Assembly (NCBI RefSeq): GCF_018143015.1
Contig: NC_054740.1
Span: forward strand, 55,092,583-55,156,582
Length of the DNA: 64,000 nt
Origin: Lytechinus variegatus
Lineage: Eukaryota; Echinodermata; Echinoidea; Temnopleuroida; Toxopneustidae
Direction: 5' to 3'
Below are positions 1-13,600 of the stretch, in pieces (position 1 is the stretch's first letter; every line of letters begins with the position of its first letter). Both the position numbers and the translations under genes were made by a program. The notes beneath the pieces are model-generated. The model was not told the origin of the DNA and made no database searches. It saw only the letters and a list, made by a program, of their open reading frames with translations.

Positions 1-682
1 GTTTATAGAATTTTCAACCAGAACAACAGGCATGACTATTACATTTGTATATATGTTTATTAATATTTGAATTAAAAAATGTATACTTAATTTTGTTGTC
101 CTATATAGTTCTTTCGAGTTAGGATGGAATAAAGAGACTGATGAGTCACAGAGGTAGAGAGGGAGAGAAAAAAGGGAAAATATAGAAAAGGAAGGAGCGG
201 TGTGAAAGAGAAGAGAGGTTTATCTGAGAGAAAAAGACCAAAAATTGATAAATGATCAAAAACAAATTAATAAAAAGGAAAGAGAGGGGAAGAGGGGTGA
301 TGGGGAGGGGGGAGGAAATGAAGAGAGGATTGAGGGTTGTACTTGGAATAGGAAGGCGTAGAATTAAATGAATAGGAGAGTGTTCATGGGTGTACAAGTC
401 AAGAGGTAAGTAGAGAGAGTAATATTTGAAGGGAAGGGAGGATAAAAAAAATGGACCAGGGAATACACCAGTTGAGCCATGTAATAATGTACATGAAAGT
501 TATAGCAATTACAATTAAGGATTTCAGAAGATGAGGCAGAACCCCCCCCCCCCCAAAAAAAAAAAAAAAACATTGAGGCAATATAAATTTATGCCATACA
601 AAAATACATTTCAAAACATATTACCCTAAATGCATCAGGGTCTACAGCAACATGAAAAAAAATATATTGCTTTTGATTTTTC
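1..682. other. Spacer without a gene: purine-rich stretch and homopolymers
   Basis: A purine-rich stretch (GAGAGGGAG-like) covers about 150-345. A C13 run followed by an A16 run lies at 542-570. No exon with splice borders or coding similarity was recognised. Confidence 0.5.
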
Positions 683-699
683 TTGTCTTTCCCTCCCCT

Positions 700-1260
700 G
701 CCCTCCCCTTCTCGGCCTCCCCACGATTCTCCAGCTAGCTCCAGCTCCCCTGGGTTAGCTAACTTAACTCCTGTCAAATTCCAAGGCGGCAAGGCCCACG
801 TCGGCCTCCCGTGCTTCACTCTCGTCCAGCCGCCCCGCTATCCATCCGTGACTGTTGACACTTTAATCGTAGGTAGTTTCACTATTTTCGCCGAGTAGTA
901 CTTTGGACAGCGCAGCAGAATTGCCCCAGAATTGTGCTTTTCAACGCCATCAGATCTTTGGCGGCGATCGAATCTGAGTTTTCGTTATGAGTTGGCCTGA
1001 TGTCGTGAAGAGCTGTTGTTAGTGTTACTTTTGTGAGCGTTTATACTCCGGCAGCCGCGCCGAACACTTAGGGGAGACTTCTCTGGGCACGGCCGGGGAG
1101 CAAACCTTAGTTCGTGGGCTAGTGCGCAGCCCAGCCTGTGTGTGAGTTTTTCGTTTTCACTTTCAGTTTTGAATCTTAATGGTTGGGTCAACAAAATATC
1201 GTTAATGGACACATCTAACTTTAATAGTACGCTAAGGAGAGGAGCGCTCTGTGTGTGGTA
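700..1260 (+). promoter_or_regulatory. Possible promoter / non-coding first exon of the phosphate transporter gene
   Basis: This is a local GC-rich island in AT-rich surroundings, with CpG-containing stretches (for example around 785-840 and 1045-1130), about 3.5 kb upstream of the first coding exon. The coding exon begins at an acceptor (4635-4636), so an upstream 5'UTR exon must exist. A donor-like CTGTG/TGAGTT lies near 1138-1148. No TATA box is obvious. The assignment is inference from position and composition; the island could also be part of a repeat. Confidence 0.25.
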
Positions 1261-1314
1261 CCATAGTGAAACAAATTTATTGAAGCTTTTTTAATTTTAT
1301 TAATTTGATTTAAA

Positions 1315-1905
1315 AAAAGTCAAGTCCACCCTGAATAAAAGTTCATTCAATAAAAAGAAAAAATGTAACGAGCATAACACTGACAATTTCATCAAGGTTG
1401 GATGGAAAATAAGAAAGTTATGACAATTTCACGTTTCGCTTAATTTTACATAATCATTTGCACATCGGACATCCCGGTCGGTATGCAAATGATGGAACTG
1501 ATGACATCACTCACTCACTTTTTCTTTTGTATTTCTTTATATGAAATATTTTTATTTTCTCATTGAAACAAAGTTTTTTCTTCCTTAACATGTGGAATTA
1601 CGGTACAAATTGTTTAACATTATATGGTTCAGTCAAGTTGGTCAAATCTGTAAAAATGGAAATATTGTATAATTCAAAGTTTTCAAACGTTAAACAAGAA
1701 ATAGTGAGGGGCATCATCGATTCTCTCACATGCATGTGACTAAATTGTGCATTTAACTATTTCGTGAAAAAAAGTGAAACCTTGTCATATTTCTTATTTT
1801 ACATCCGATTTTGATGAAATTTTTTTGCATTAGGCCTATGCGTGTCTGATTTTTCTCTATTGATTCAAATCAACATTTTTCTGGGGTGGACTTCACCTTT
1901 AAATG
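1315..1905. repeat. Foldback MITE, GTCCACCC...GGGTGGAC family (copy 1)
   Basis: Left end AAGTCAAGTCCACCCTGAAT, right end GGGGTGGACTTCACCTTTAAA. The two halves are imperfect inverted copies: the ATAAGAAAGTTATGAC words of the left half return inverted as GTCATATTTCTTATTTTACATCC. The same family lies at 37805-38410, 44766-45347 and, split, at 58303-60480. No coding capacity. Confidence 0.7.
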
Positions 1906-2100
1906 TCAAGTCAGTATAGGTGCGTGGCCAATATGGGAGACTTCTACACCAACGAGTAATTTTTCCACCCAAATTTTTGTCTCACTGAGATCAGAGGCCC
2001 ATTTGTTTTGTGTGTGGATGCCAACAAAAATCTTTATCAACACGAAAGTAGACGGTGAAAAGGGGTAATTTTTCATGAGGAATCTGCTTATCACATTTTT
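1906..2100. repeat. Dispersed repeat (related to 24430-24650 and 12545-12620)
   Basis: Contains AAACAAATGGGCTTCTGA on the complementary strand, the 'hand-written' word of this family. It also has a section with AGTAGACGGTGAAAAGGGG and CATGAGGAATCTGCTTATC, which reappears in inverse orientation at 24455-24500. No coding capacity. Confidence 0.6.
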
Positions 2101-3387
2101 GTCTCGCCTGCGGAGCGAGATATAGGTATCACTATTTCCGGCGGCGGCGTCGTCGTCAACAATTGTGTTGTACACCCAATAACTTTCTATAGCTTGGAGG
2201 TGGGGTCACCAAATTCATACCAGAGGTCCATCTCCTGAAGGCACAGGTCAAGTTCGAATATGAGTTGAATAAGGTCAAAGGTCAATGAAGTTTCCATGAC
2301 TGGCACTGTGCTGTGTTGTACACACAATAGCTTCGAGGTGAGATCGCCAAATTTATAACAGAGGTCCATCTCTTGAAGGTGCAGGTCAAGTTCAAATATG
2401 AGTCTAATTTGAATAAGGTCAAAGGTCAATGAAGTTTCCATGACTGGCACTGTGCTATGTTGTACACATAATAACTTTCTATATCTTCGAGGTGTGATCA
2501 CCAAATTCATACCAGAGGTCTATCTCCTGAAGGCACATGTCAAATTCGAATATGAGTCGAATTTGAATAAGGTCAAAGGTCAATGAACTTTCCATGACTG
2601 GCACTGTGCTGTGTTGTACACACAATAACTTTCTATAGCTTCGAGGTGGGATCGCCAAACTCGTAACATAGGTCCATCTCTTGAAGGTGCAGGTCAGGTT
2701 CGAATGTGAGTTGAATTTGATTAAGGTCAAAGGTCACTGAACTTTCACACTACTTTGTTCCTCTAATGACATGAACTTTATAATTTTATACTTTTTAACA
2801 CTTACCGTATATTTTACTTCAGAACTCAGTACTCTCTATACCTGAACCAGATTTTGTATTTTACTTGTTTATTCTTTAAAAAACTGTTGTTATTTATTGA
2901 GCTATAGTTCTTGGCACCATTTTTAATATTCACACAAATTTGCCAATGGTACAATAGAAAAGCTGTCAAAGTTTCTTAAATGTTACCCTTCAGATTTGCT
3001 GTATGTGCATGTTCTGGTAATACTGTAGACTGTACAAAACAAATTGAGAAAAGTTATGCACCTATCATCATCCAACATAATGCTAAAAATTGGCATTTCA
3101 TTACACCTTAATAATTAATTTAATTTTGCAATTTTATTCACATTATTATCAATTACATTCTTTTTCACTGACTTTCATTTCCTTACTTGCATGGAAATAA
3201 TTATAGCTTCATAGCATTAACAGCATTCTTAGTGTTATCTGATTTTCTAGGGATAAAGTAGGCCTATACCATTAATGCATAAACTGTCAGAAACACAATT
3301 CACCCCCTAAACTGCTGACAGCCTCAGAAGTCATATAGCATAGTTTTGACATGCAGCCTCTTCATGACTGCAATATGCAGGCGAGAC
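2101..3387 (+). mobile_element. Non-autonomous TIR element with internal tandem repeats, DR1-array family (copy A)
   Basis: Ends are GTCTCGCCTGC (2101-2111) and GCAGGCGAGAC (3377-3387). Inside, from about 2170 to 2750, is a tandem array of nearly four units of about 144-154 bases, each with one perfect AGGTCAAAGGTCA (2272, 2416, 2570, 2724). The long reverse-strand reading frames here (repeating LCVQHSTVPVMETSLTFDL) are by-products of the array. The remaining 2760-3376 is AT-rich with no recognised gene. Confidence 0.65.
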
Positions 3388-3576
3388 GATGCTTGGCGTT
3401 TGCCTTGTTATTTACTTCCAAGCCAATCGTTTTACAGCAAATGTAAACAAAGGGGAAAAAAAGGTGCATTTCTGAGGTTGTTGACACAGATGGGTAGTAG
3501 TCCATGTGGAGAGTAACCCCCTGGGAATCAGATCACATGATATTCAGCATATATTGCACTATTGCATCCAAAATGC

Positions 3577-3617
3577 ACTATCCTGCCCTCTGACGTATGT
3601 CAGAGTGCAGGATAGTG
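3577..3617. repeat. Near-perfect hairpin
   Basis: CACTATCCTGC-CCTCTGAC, GTAT loop, GTCAGAGT-GCAGGATAGTG: about 18 paired bases with one mismatch. Probably a tiny foldback element or the centre of one. Confidence 0.6.
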
Positions 3618-3779
3618 TGAGTTCTAGAATTATCTAGCATTATCTAGAATTTAGATCAAATATAGCATCTGGGCAACTCTGTAATATGGGTGAGAGGGGG
3701 GGGGGGTTTATAAAACCAACAATACATGCCCTTTGTGCATAGAGGACCTAAATAATGAACTGTGTGCTCGACTCGCCAA

Positions 3780-3825
3780 ATGGATACTGCACTCGGTCCT
3801 GCGGACCTCGGTGCTGTGTATCCAT
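3780..3825. repeat. Hairpin of a small foldback element
   Basis: ATGGATACTGCACTCGGTCC and GGACCTCGGTGCTGTGTATCCAT pair with few mismatches around a 3-base loop. No coding capacity. Confidence 0.55.
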
Positions 3826-4697
3826 TGGATCTTCTCACACATGCATGCACGCGCTTATGTGCATTTGTATATTTCATCTTGGGACTGGTAAGGCTCCAGG
3901 AACAATATAAAACTTTGGTGGTGTTTTTTTACTGTTCAAAGTGTCCTAATGGCAAGTTAACTTTAAGATAGGCCTACACTCTGGTACTGTTAATAAAAGA
4001 AAATGAAATTAATTAGCAGAATTAAAGCTTTCACAGAATTATAACAAGTATGAATAAATGAAACCTGCCAATATGCCAAATGTTTTTTTTTCAGGAAAAT
4101 GTATAATTACAGAATAAATGAAAAAGAGAAAATCAAATGAATAATGAATAATGCCTTTACATTTTAGTTGTTTGGTCCCACATGTTGTTTCCATGTTAGC
4201 TTCACCAGGAAAAGCTTAGTGGTAATGAAATTACCATAAAATAATTTCAAACAAGCCTGAATTATTTTTATTTGATTAATTAGGATCACAATAAGGAAAG
4301 ACATTTACAAAGTGCATAAATTAAGGCCTATAAACTTTGTTGTTCTAAATAAACATTTTGGCTTATGATATTGATAAACACTTTAGTATTGCTTCTGACC
4401 ATATTAAATATCCATGCCAGAACTCGAACTTGGCTTTAAAAGATCTACACTGTACTTTAGTAATGCAGTATCTTGGCAAAGTCTCAGTAGGCTTAGATTT
4501 TGGGGGAAATTCTTGTGGCCTGCTCTAGAGAAATACTAATTCTAGAGACCTTTATAGATTTTAGAAACTATATCATCTCCTTGCAGTTTATAGCATTATC
4601 GTTTGAAATTCTCAATCGTATCACTTTATTCTTTAGGTGACAACAAGATAATCTATTGTAAATAGATGTACACAGCAGAGTTGAGAGGTGATCTACA

Positions 4698-7600
4698 ATG
4701 GAGACATTATCCACCCTAGCAACGGGATTACCCTCGACCAACATTCCTTTGCCTCTATCAGATATACTTTGGATGGTCATCCTTGGTTTCGTTATCTCCT
4801 TTATCTTGTCTGTCGCCATCGGTGCTAACGATGTGGCCAACTCATTTGGAACGTCGGTAGGGGCAAAGGTCAGTTTGAATGTGATATGTACCAGGGGGTT
4901 GGGACAGGATATTGGTGGGGGGGGGGCAAGGATACCCAAATATGGGATATGATGTAATTGGTTAAAATCTATTTAAACAAATTAAGTTAATACTGATTTG
5001 TGAAAATGATGTGAGTTTTTAGTTTAAAAATAACATTACAAACATAGAAGTATGTTCTAGTGGCCCTGGGGAGAAATTACACAGGGATTTGGGGCTCCTG
5101 GAAGGCTCAAAAGAGCCCTGAAAAATAAGCCTCTGAAATTCTCCCTTCACTGCCGTGTTAAAACTAAACCAATGTGCATATTTAGGCAATCAGTTGTGAA
5201 AAGTATAACCCTAAAAATAGATATATATATATATTTTTTTGCCTGTAAGTAATGGCTGTCTAATTTTCTGGGGATGAGGAGGTGGCATTAAAAAGAAACC
5301 AGCAGTGTTTCATAAAGCTGTTTGTAAAGTTACCCATGACTGGATCATGTTATTATATAAGCGCTAAATCAAACCGCACCTTTTCCTCGGCGGGCTAGAG
5401 CCAAAAGTCGGGGTGCAGTTAATCCACAGAGCTACAGTAGGTCTGAGCCAAACCAAACTCAGTCTGAAAATAAACCAAGACCACTACCAGTTTACAGCTC
5501 GTCGGGTGGCCAAGCGTAACGGCTATGGGCAATGTCGTTTAGAGGGGTATGAGCCGCGGGTAAAAATGGGAAGCGACTATGACTACCAGTATATTAATAA
5601 ATGTCCATCAAAGTTTGATTATGGTAACAACCACACCTACCTTCATGAAACTAAAATTGACTTTATGAATAATGGGACTTTGTTGTCCTTTATTCAATGC
5701 GGCAAAGTTAAGACAGACGCTAATCGACAGCACAGTGCAGCCGTATGAGACCTGCATGTTTATTGCAACATCAACGTAAGCTGGTGCTATTCACCTTACC
5801 GTGGCAGTTTGGTGACTTTTTTTTGTTTTGAGATTCATCCAAAAATGGGGGTGCGGTTAATTTACGAGTGTGGTTTATAGTCTGGTACATACGTTAATCA
5901 TAATAGCAAAAGAAAGGGTCACCAGTCTTTCGCAAAGTCATTGGTAAACTTGCCACAAACAGCTTTTATGAAACAACCACCTTGAGGTATGTAGTACATG
6001 TACAGTTAGGCCCATAGCCTAAAGACAAATTTGATGAAAAGTAGATTTAGAACATTTCTCAGTCCTTCCCCCCCCCCCTTGAACCTTGAAGAAGTACTCT
6101 CCCAAAAAGCGTACATGCTGTCCTGGAGAGGGTTGTGCTGTGTCAGGTGCTGCCAGTGCTTCAGGTGATGTGGTGATCCTGTGGTGGTATTCTTGGTGCA
6201 CTATATACAGTTTGCCAGGTGCACTGTGCGGGTGGTGCGTGTGTGCCCGTCTTACAGCACTGTATCTTTTGGAACTTGGAAGTATGGTTGAATAATAAAA
6301 AAATTTGTACCTATGGGAAATGAATTTATAAAACAGGCAGTGCCAGGATATTTTTTTTTCAGAGCTAGTTGATAAAGACATCCTTAATTTGATGTTATAT
6401 TTTTTCTCAATTATTTATACAGAAGGGCATTGTAGATTGGCATGGCTGAGACCTCTTTATTTTTATACTCTTGTTTCTTGTATTTCCTCTTTTTCCTCTT
6501 TTTTTCTACTTCTTGAAAATCATAGGAGGGTGGGCAGTTGCCCCTTTAGACTGAATATTCAGACCTCTTTCCTCAAGTGAAAGGTTTCCTGTCGCAAAGC
6601 AAATTAGTGTGGCTGCCCCCTTGGCCCCTGTTATGAAATGGATTGCTTATACCTCTTTACGTTTATTCGGTTGAATCCAGGTATTAACGCTACGTCAAGC
6701 CCTGTTCCTGGCAACTGTCTTTGAGACGCTTGGTGCCGTATTGATGGGGTCAAAGGTCGCTGAAACTATTCAGAAAGGGATATTTGATGTAGAGCTGTAT
6801 GAGGGACGGGAAGAAACATTGGTTCTTGGGGAAATATCAGCGCTAGCAGGTGAGAGCTGTACTACTTTCATGATGTTTGAATTACATATTCAGAAAAAAT
6901 TTCTGGTCACATTGAGTCAATACTTAAAACATCTTTTAGTCACTTTTTGTAATACAAGCGGAGGGGGGGGAGGTGGAGAAAGTGCATACATTTCAGTTCA
7001 GTTTATTTATTCAACCAATCATAAAAACAAAGAAAAATACATTCGTATTCGATGTCCAGGGTAGTAATATTTGCTATGTAAAGCACTTTATATAGAAACA
7101 TAATGTTTTAAAAAAGCGCTAGATATAAAAGTTATTAGTTTATTGTCTTGCCAGCATTTTTGTTGATTCATTATTTTGTAACTTAGAAAAAATTGGAGCT
7201 ATGTATTTCCTCTTTTCTTTCACATCCTAACCCATCCACTTGGTTTGATAGATTCTCATTAATGTCAACATTCTTTTGTCTTAAACTTTAATTGAAAAAA
7301 AACCCTACAGATTAAGATACAAAATTGCATCATTCTATTGCCTTTACATGTACTTCTGTTTTTATTCCTGAAATACAGAAAATGATGGATACTTTAATTT
7401 TTTAAATCCTATTCTCTATCGTAGGATGTGCCGTATGGCTTTTTGTAGCGACAGCTTTTAAAATGCCAGTCTCGACCACGCATAGCATTGTGGGAGCTAC
7501 TTTGGGTTTCCATTTTGTTGTTTTTGGAGTTGAAGGCATTCAATGGCTACAGGTTGGCTTGATAGGTATGTACATGTATGCTTTACAATGTAGTCACTTT

Positions 7601-10600
7601 CATGTGCACCAGAATGGTTTTCTTTTTCTGGGGTCGAGAGGGGGGTGTGTTCGGTTCTTACATCAAACTCGAGGATCCCAACTAAATGCTTCCCCCCCCC
7701 CGTATATTTTCCCCAGCTGTCCATATGTAATTCTTAATCCTGACAACCATATACATTTTGCACTGCCAGCATATCCTCACTCTATTCATAATTCTCTATG
7801 AGCCATATGTTCCCTATTTGAAAAGCATATTTCAATTATCTTTTGAAAGAGAACTGTGATATGGTCCATCCATTCAAGCTATAAATGTCATGCTTTTTTA
7901 TATATATTTTACAGCTTGAGTGCACACACTTTGTGAAGGAGCTGAAAAACTTGTTGTAATGGATGGTATTATGATAATTAAACCTAAGTTTAACCCAGTC
8001 TAAACTAGAATTTTAAACCATACTTCTGTGGAATGCTGGTTTCATGATATTTCTTTCATAGCCTTGCATATCCATGGCAATTCCAATTATATTGTATCAA
8101 TTCATTAAAATTAATGATTTTAATGTAATATTAATAATAAACATACTTGCTTATTTCGCACTTGACACATTATCAGAATTCTCTATCACTCTTCAGCAAT
8201 GCAGCATAATTACCCTGGCTTTTAATAGCAGAGCATCTGTTAGTTATGTGTACTGCATTTCAATGAGTAAATTCCTGCCAGGTACCCATTCACCTCACCT
8301 GGGTTAAGTGCAGCATAATGTGGATATTTTGTTTTGCTGAAGGAAAACACGCCCTGGCTTGGAATTGAACCCACATCCCTCAGATTGAAAGACGAGAGTG
8401 AACCACTAGACCATGATGACCCCATTCTTACCGTATTGCCTCTCAATTATTATTATTTAAAAAAAAATTGCAGCAGGATAAGGATAATAATTGGGGATTG
8501 AGTTGACAGCTGACACTCCATAAAAGTGTGGACTAATACCGTGTTTACACATTGACTCGGCTCGGGTGTTGAATCCGCGAGCCGGGTTGAACACTGCGAA
8601 GAAGGGATCAGAGATCGCGTTTATACGTACATATAAAAAGGCGAGTTCAACACGGCTCGCGGATCTCGAACGGAAGAAGAATTATGACGTCGCAAATTAA
8701 ACGCGGGAAATTCACCGCCGGAATCGAATCTTGTCCGTGCGAACAACAACAATGCCAAAAGTGAAAGCGCGCGCAGTGACCTGGTCAAGAGAGTTCGACA
8801 CGGCTTTCTGTTTACACACGAAAAAATTGCCGAGTCTGACTCGGCTCGCGGGTTGAAACCTACGATTTTGGCGGATCAAAAAAGCCGTGTTCGACACGGC
8901 TCGCGGATCACACTGATCGTGTTTACACAGCATAAAATTGCCGTGTTGAGCACGGCTCGCGTGTCGAACCCCCGAGCCGTGTCACTGTGTAAACACGGTA
9001 TAAGTTAACCCAGGTTTAACTACCGTAAACCATGACAATTAGAATACCACCCAATGGCTCGTATTGTGACGTATTCTGAAGTCCGGTTTAAATTAGACCA
9101 TGGTCTAACTCTGTGCTAAAATTATGGGAAGCTGAACATTTCAAAAAAAAATTTACAGTGAATGCTTCTCATGTTAACTGTGCTCTTCACTAATTATTTA
9201 ATGGTGAAGACATTTGTCATACTTATCCTTCCCAGGCAGTTAATCATGTTTTGGGAGTCAAATGAGCTGATACATTGAACCTCTACTGTTGGAGATTTAT
9301 GTAACAACTGGCTTTCCATAGTTAAACCACAACTTAAAACCAGAGTTTAGATTAAACCAGACTTCAGAATTTGGGCCAATGAAATTAACTTTAAAAAATA
9401 ATTCAGTTTTTATGTTATAAGCTTCTTGCACAGATTTCTTTGAAGGGGGGCTGGTTACAGATATAATGATTCCATTAGATTTAGACATTGTGGCATGCAG
9501 ATTTCATTGAGTAATGCAGGCAAGACTGAAATGGGTGCTCTTCTTGCTCTTTCATGTATATTGTATCTCGCTTTAAAATACATTGCAGATTTATTTCATC
9601 AATACCTGTGTGTTACTTTTCAATACATTTTTTTTCTAAACAGTTTTATCCTGGGTGACATCTCCAGTCTTATCTGGTCTTTTTTCTTCGGTTATCTTCA
9701 TCATCTTGAGGCATTTCATCCTACGAAAAGTAAGAGAATTTTGTATAACCAGTGTGAGCTAGAAAGTGAGATTACCTTTTTAAAGGGGGATACCTTGTTC
9801 ATACGTGCAATAGGCCTTCAAATTTTAATATTTTTCTAGGCCTAAATCACTTATCTATATGTCCAAACCCACTGATAAGTCAACAGGAAAGGTTCTCTGT
9901 AAATAGCATAATTTTTTTTTCTTAATAAAGCACTCTCAAATTTTGAAGATGTGTGTAAAGTTGAATAGAAAGCAAGATACCAGAGTTTCTTTGACACAAA
10001 TTTTTGCAGACTGCTTGGAAATTTCACTGAGATTGCAGTGTGCATATCTCATGCTTGAGTAAACCCAAAATTCAAACACTGTTTTCTCCTTATTTTACGA
10101 AGTTCCCCCTTAGTTTCTTCTACATTCAACCAAGTGCTTGTGTATTAAAGCTTAGAATGCGTTTTTCACACTAAATAGAAATCTGATATATTTTTTTATC
10201 ATTTACCTCATGAAAATTGAATATAAACATGATTACATTAGTGATCAAACCCAAGCAATACTGTTACTTAAAGAACGGCTCGTGATCCTTTCTTACACGC
10301 TAATTAAGCCATCACCAACTTGAACCATTGCCACAAGAAAGGATCACCAGTCATTTTTAAAGTCGCTCTTAAATTACGAACAGCTTTATGAAACGGTGCC
10401 CTGATTGATGTGGTTGTTTAAAGCAATGTATTCCTGACAATGTTGTTTTAATTATTTACAGGCAGAGCCTCTGGAGCCTGGCCTTAGATCGTTGCCAATT
10501 TGGTACGGCTTAGTGATCACTGTCAATTTCTTCTCCATATTCTATGATGGGCCTACCAGTGAGTTGCCACTTTAACATTTGCATTCATGTAAACAAATGT

Positions 10601-13600
10601 GCAGTGAAATCTAGACAGAATATAGTGAAGCAGTTATTTTCAACCCATAGGGGTACATTATGATGTAGGCGACACTTTTGTAGTTCCTCATTATTCCTGA
10701 GTGCTAGTATGGGATGTGATTTGTAGGAAGAAAGAAATGTACCGAAAAGCTGATGTCATTTCTAGTATGTTGAGGTTTTCCTGTATTAACAGCTATTTCA
10801 CTGAAAAAAGGCTTTTGCGCACTCTGAACTGCCAAAGCGATAAAAACAAAGCAAAAATCACTGTTTGGTTGGAATTGCAGATGGGGAAATCCTTGTGAAG
10901 GTACTGTGGGAATAGAAAGATAATGAGTGATTGTTGCCAAATTGAGGAGCAAAACAAAATATAATCTTTTCTTAATAAAATGGTGTACCTCTATGTGTTA
11001 ATCGTCAGTGTTGTGACTTGTAAGCTTTGTAATTATTGTACATGTAGAACAATTTTTTATCGATTGATTACATTGACTATATTGTGCAATTAATTGTGAA
11101 GGTCAAACATCTGATTAAACGCTAACCTTTTTTTACGGGACCCAGTGCATATTTGCTTACCGGTATTTGCATGTATGAATATTTACATATTTGGATAGGG
11201 CTGTAAAACCAGAGTGTTATTGATGCATTCATTGTAACCAATGATTTTTTTAAAATATTTTGAGAGGCAATATGTCAAAGACTCAATATGATGTATTCTA
11301 TCACAATGAAGTGTCATTGTCATAATATGTTAACATTACTGCCATACTGTGCAGATCTGTTATCACATAAGTATCAATAATAATGAAAATACATTAATTG
11401 TTCCTTCTTTTCCTGTCAATTTCCAATACTGCTTCCTTTTTCAAGAACTCAAATCATTTTCTCTCTTCATATTGCAGTGTAACAATGTCGACTTTATAAT
11501 GTGTTGTATAAAATGTGTTCTTTTGATTGTTTTATGTATATATGTATTGCGCCAGGCCCTGGTTGACGACACTGTCTAAACCACTGAACAGGCTACCCTG
11601 GGTAAAGAAGACAAATAAAATAAAATGAAAATGTTAACCTATTAATACTGGAGCCAACAATCTTAAGAAGAGGACAAAACATTACAAGTGAATTGATATA
11701 ACAACACAAATCACATTTTATTTTCCCCATTATTATGATTTTGTATTACCTTGAATACAATTATTTTTGTATTAAGATGTTTGTTCTTTGATGATAACTT
11801 CTATAAATATTTTGTTTTCCAAATGGACTTGCTACCTCCCCCCCCCCCAGCTCTAGGTTTTGATAGCATACCTCTATGGGGTGTCTTTGTGCTTAGCTTC
11901 GGGTCTGGATTCCTTGTTGGGTTAGCAGTCTGGTTTATCATGGTGCCATACATCAGAAAGAAAATAATCGGTGAGAAATTGTACAAAATTAGAGATCTAT
12001 TCTTCTGCATGCATCTTTTCTATAAACCTTCTTTCATGCCAGTGGGTGATTTCAATTTCAGTGTTGACCTTTTGGTGTTGATGTTAGTGTTAGGCCAATT
12101 TTTACATGAGTATAACACCAAACATGAAACCTTCTTTCATGCCAGTGGGTGATTTCAATTTCAGTGTTGACCTTTTGGTGTTGATGTTAGTGTTAGTGAG
12201 TTAGTGAGTATAACACCAAACATGAAATGAAGATGGTCCTGAAAAAAAGTCACCCATTAGTTGTTGTGCTGTCAATATTCTGATCTGGATTATTTGTGTA
12301 AATTTAGAATAGGTCTTGGAGCTAGGAAACACAATCCAGACTTGGCTTCCAACACCAACACTGGACTTGAAATCACCCAATCTCTTTGTCCATCCATTCC
12401 TTGTTCAAATATTAATGGAGACTTTTGATTACCCCCCCCCCCTCCCTCATTTCATTTTACGAGTTTTAAACTTACTTGGTGACAGTACCAACATTCTACA
12501 TGTTTATTAGTATTATATAGTGCAAAGAGGAACCCTATTAAAAAATCAGTTTCTATCAGTTTTTATAAGGATTTTTTTCATCCACACACAAAACAAATGG
12601 GCTTCTGACTAATTTCAGACTAGCCAGGAGGCTTCTAGAGAGTAGAAATCATATACTAACGTATGCTTACTCTCAACAAAGCCAGGGATTCTATTGCATT
12701 CATCTACACATACCGCCAAAAACCCTCAAACTATCACCCCCAAGATATTTTTACTTTCCTTCCAAAAGATCTAGCCCTAAATCATGTACATGGGATCCGA
12801 CATTTCTACAATATTGATTTCATTTTTGTCTCACCTGCATAGCAGAGTGATATAGGCGCCTCTTTTCCGACGGCGGCGGCATCAACATCAAATCTTAACC
12901 TATGGTTAAGTTTTTGAAATGACATCATAACTTAGAAAGTATATGGACCTAGTTCATGAAACTTGGCCATAAGGTTAATCAAGTATTACTGAACATTCTT
13001 TTAGAGTTTCATGTCACATGACCAAGGTCAAAGGTCATTTAGGGTCAATGAACTTAGACCATGTTGGGGGAATCAACATCAAAATCTTAACCTGAGGTTA
13101 AGTTTTTGAAATGTCATCATAACTTAAAAAATATATGGACCTAGTTCATTAAACTTGGACATAAGGTTAATCAAGTATCACCAAACATCCTGCATGAGTT
13201 TCACCTTACATGACCAAGGTCAAAGGTCATTTAGGGTCAATGAACTTTGGCCAATGTGGGGGTATCTGTTGAATTACAATCAAAACTTTAAAAGTTCTTG
13301 GATCTGATTCATGAAACTTGGACATAATAGGAATCAAGTATCACTGAACTTCCTGTGCAAGTTTCAGGTCACATGATCAAGGTCAAAGGTCATTTAGGGT
13401 CAATGAACTTTGGCCAAATTGGGGATATTTGTTGAATTACCATCATAACTTTGAATGTATGTTGGTCTAGTTCATAAAACTTGGACATAAGAGTAATCAA
13501 GTAACACTGAACATCCTGTGCGCATTTTAGGTCACATGATCAAGGTCAAAGGTCAATGAACTTTGGCCATAATGGGGGTATCTGTTGAATTACCATCGTA

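Noticed and set aside
2187-2730. Reverse-strand frames with repeating LCVQHSTVPVMETSLTFDL
   Set aside because: They translate the tandem units of the DR1-array element. The repetition is at DNA level and the frame breaks between units.
5413-5748. 111-aa plus-strand frame ([17 protein letters not shown]...)
   Set aside because: It lies within an enlarged foldback MITE, has no splice partner and resembles no family I know. Chance frame in repeat DNA is likelier.
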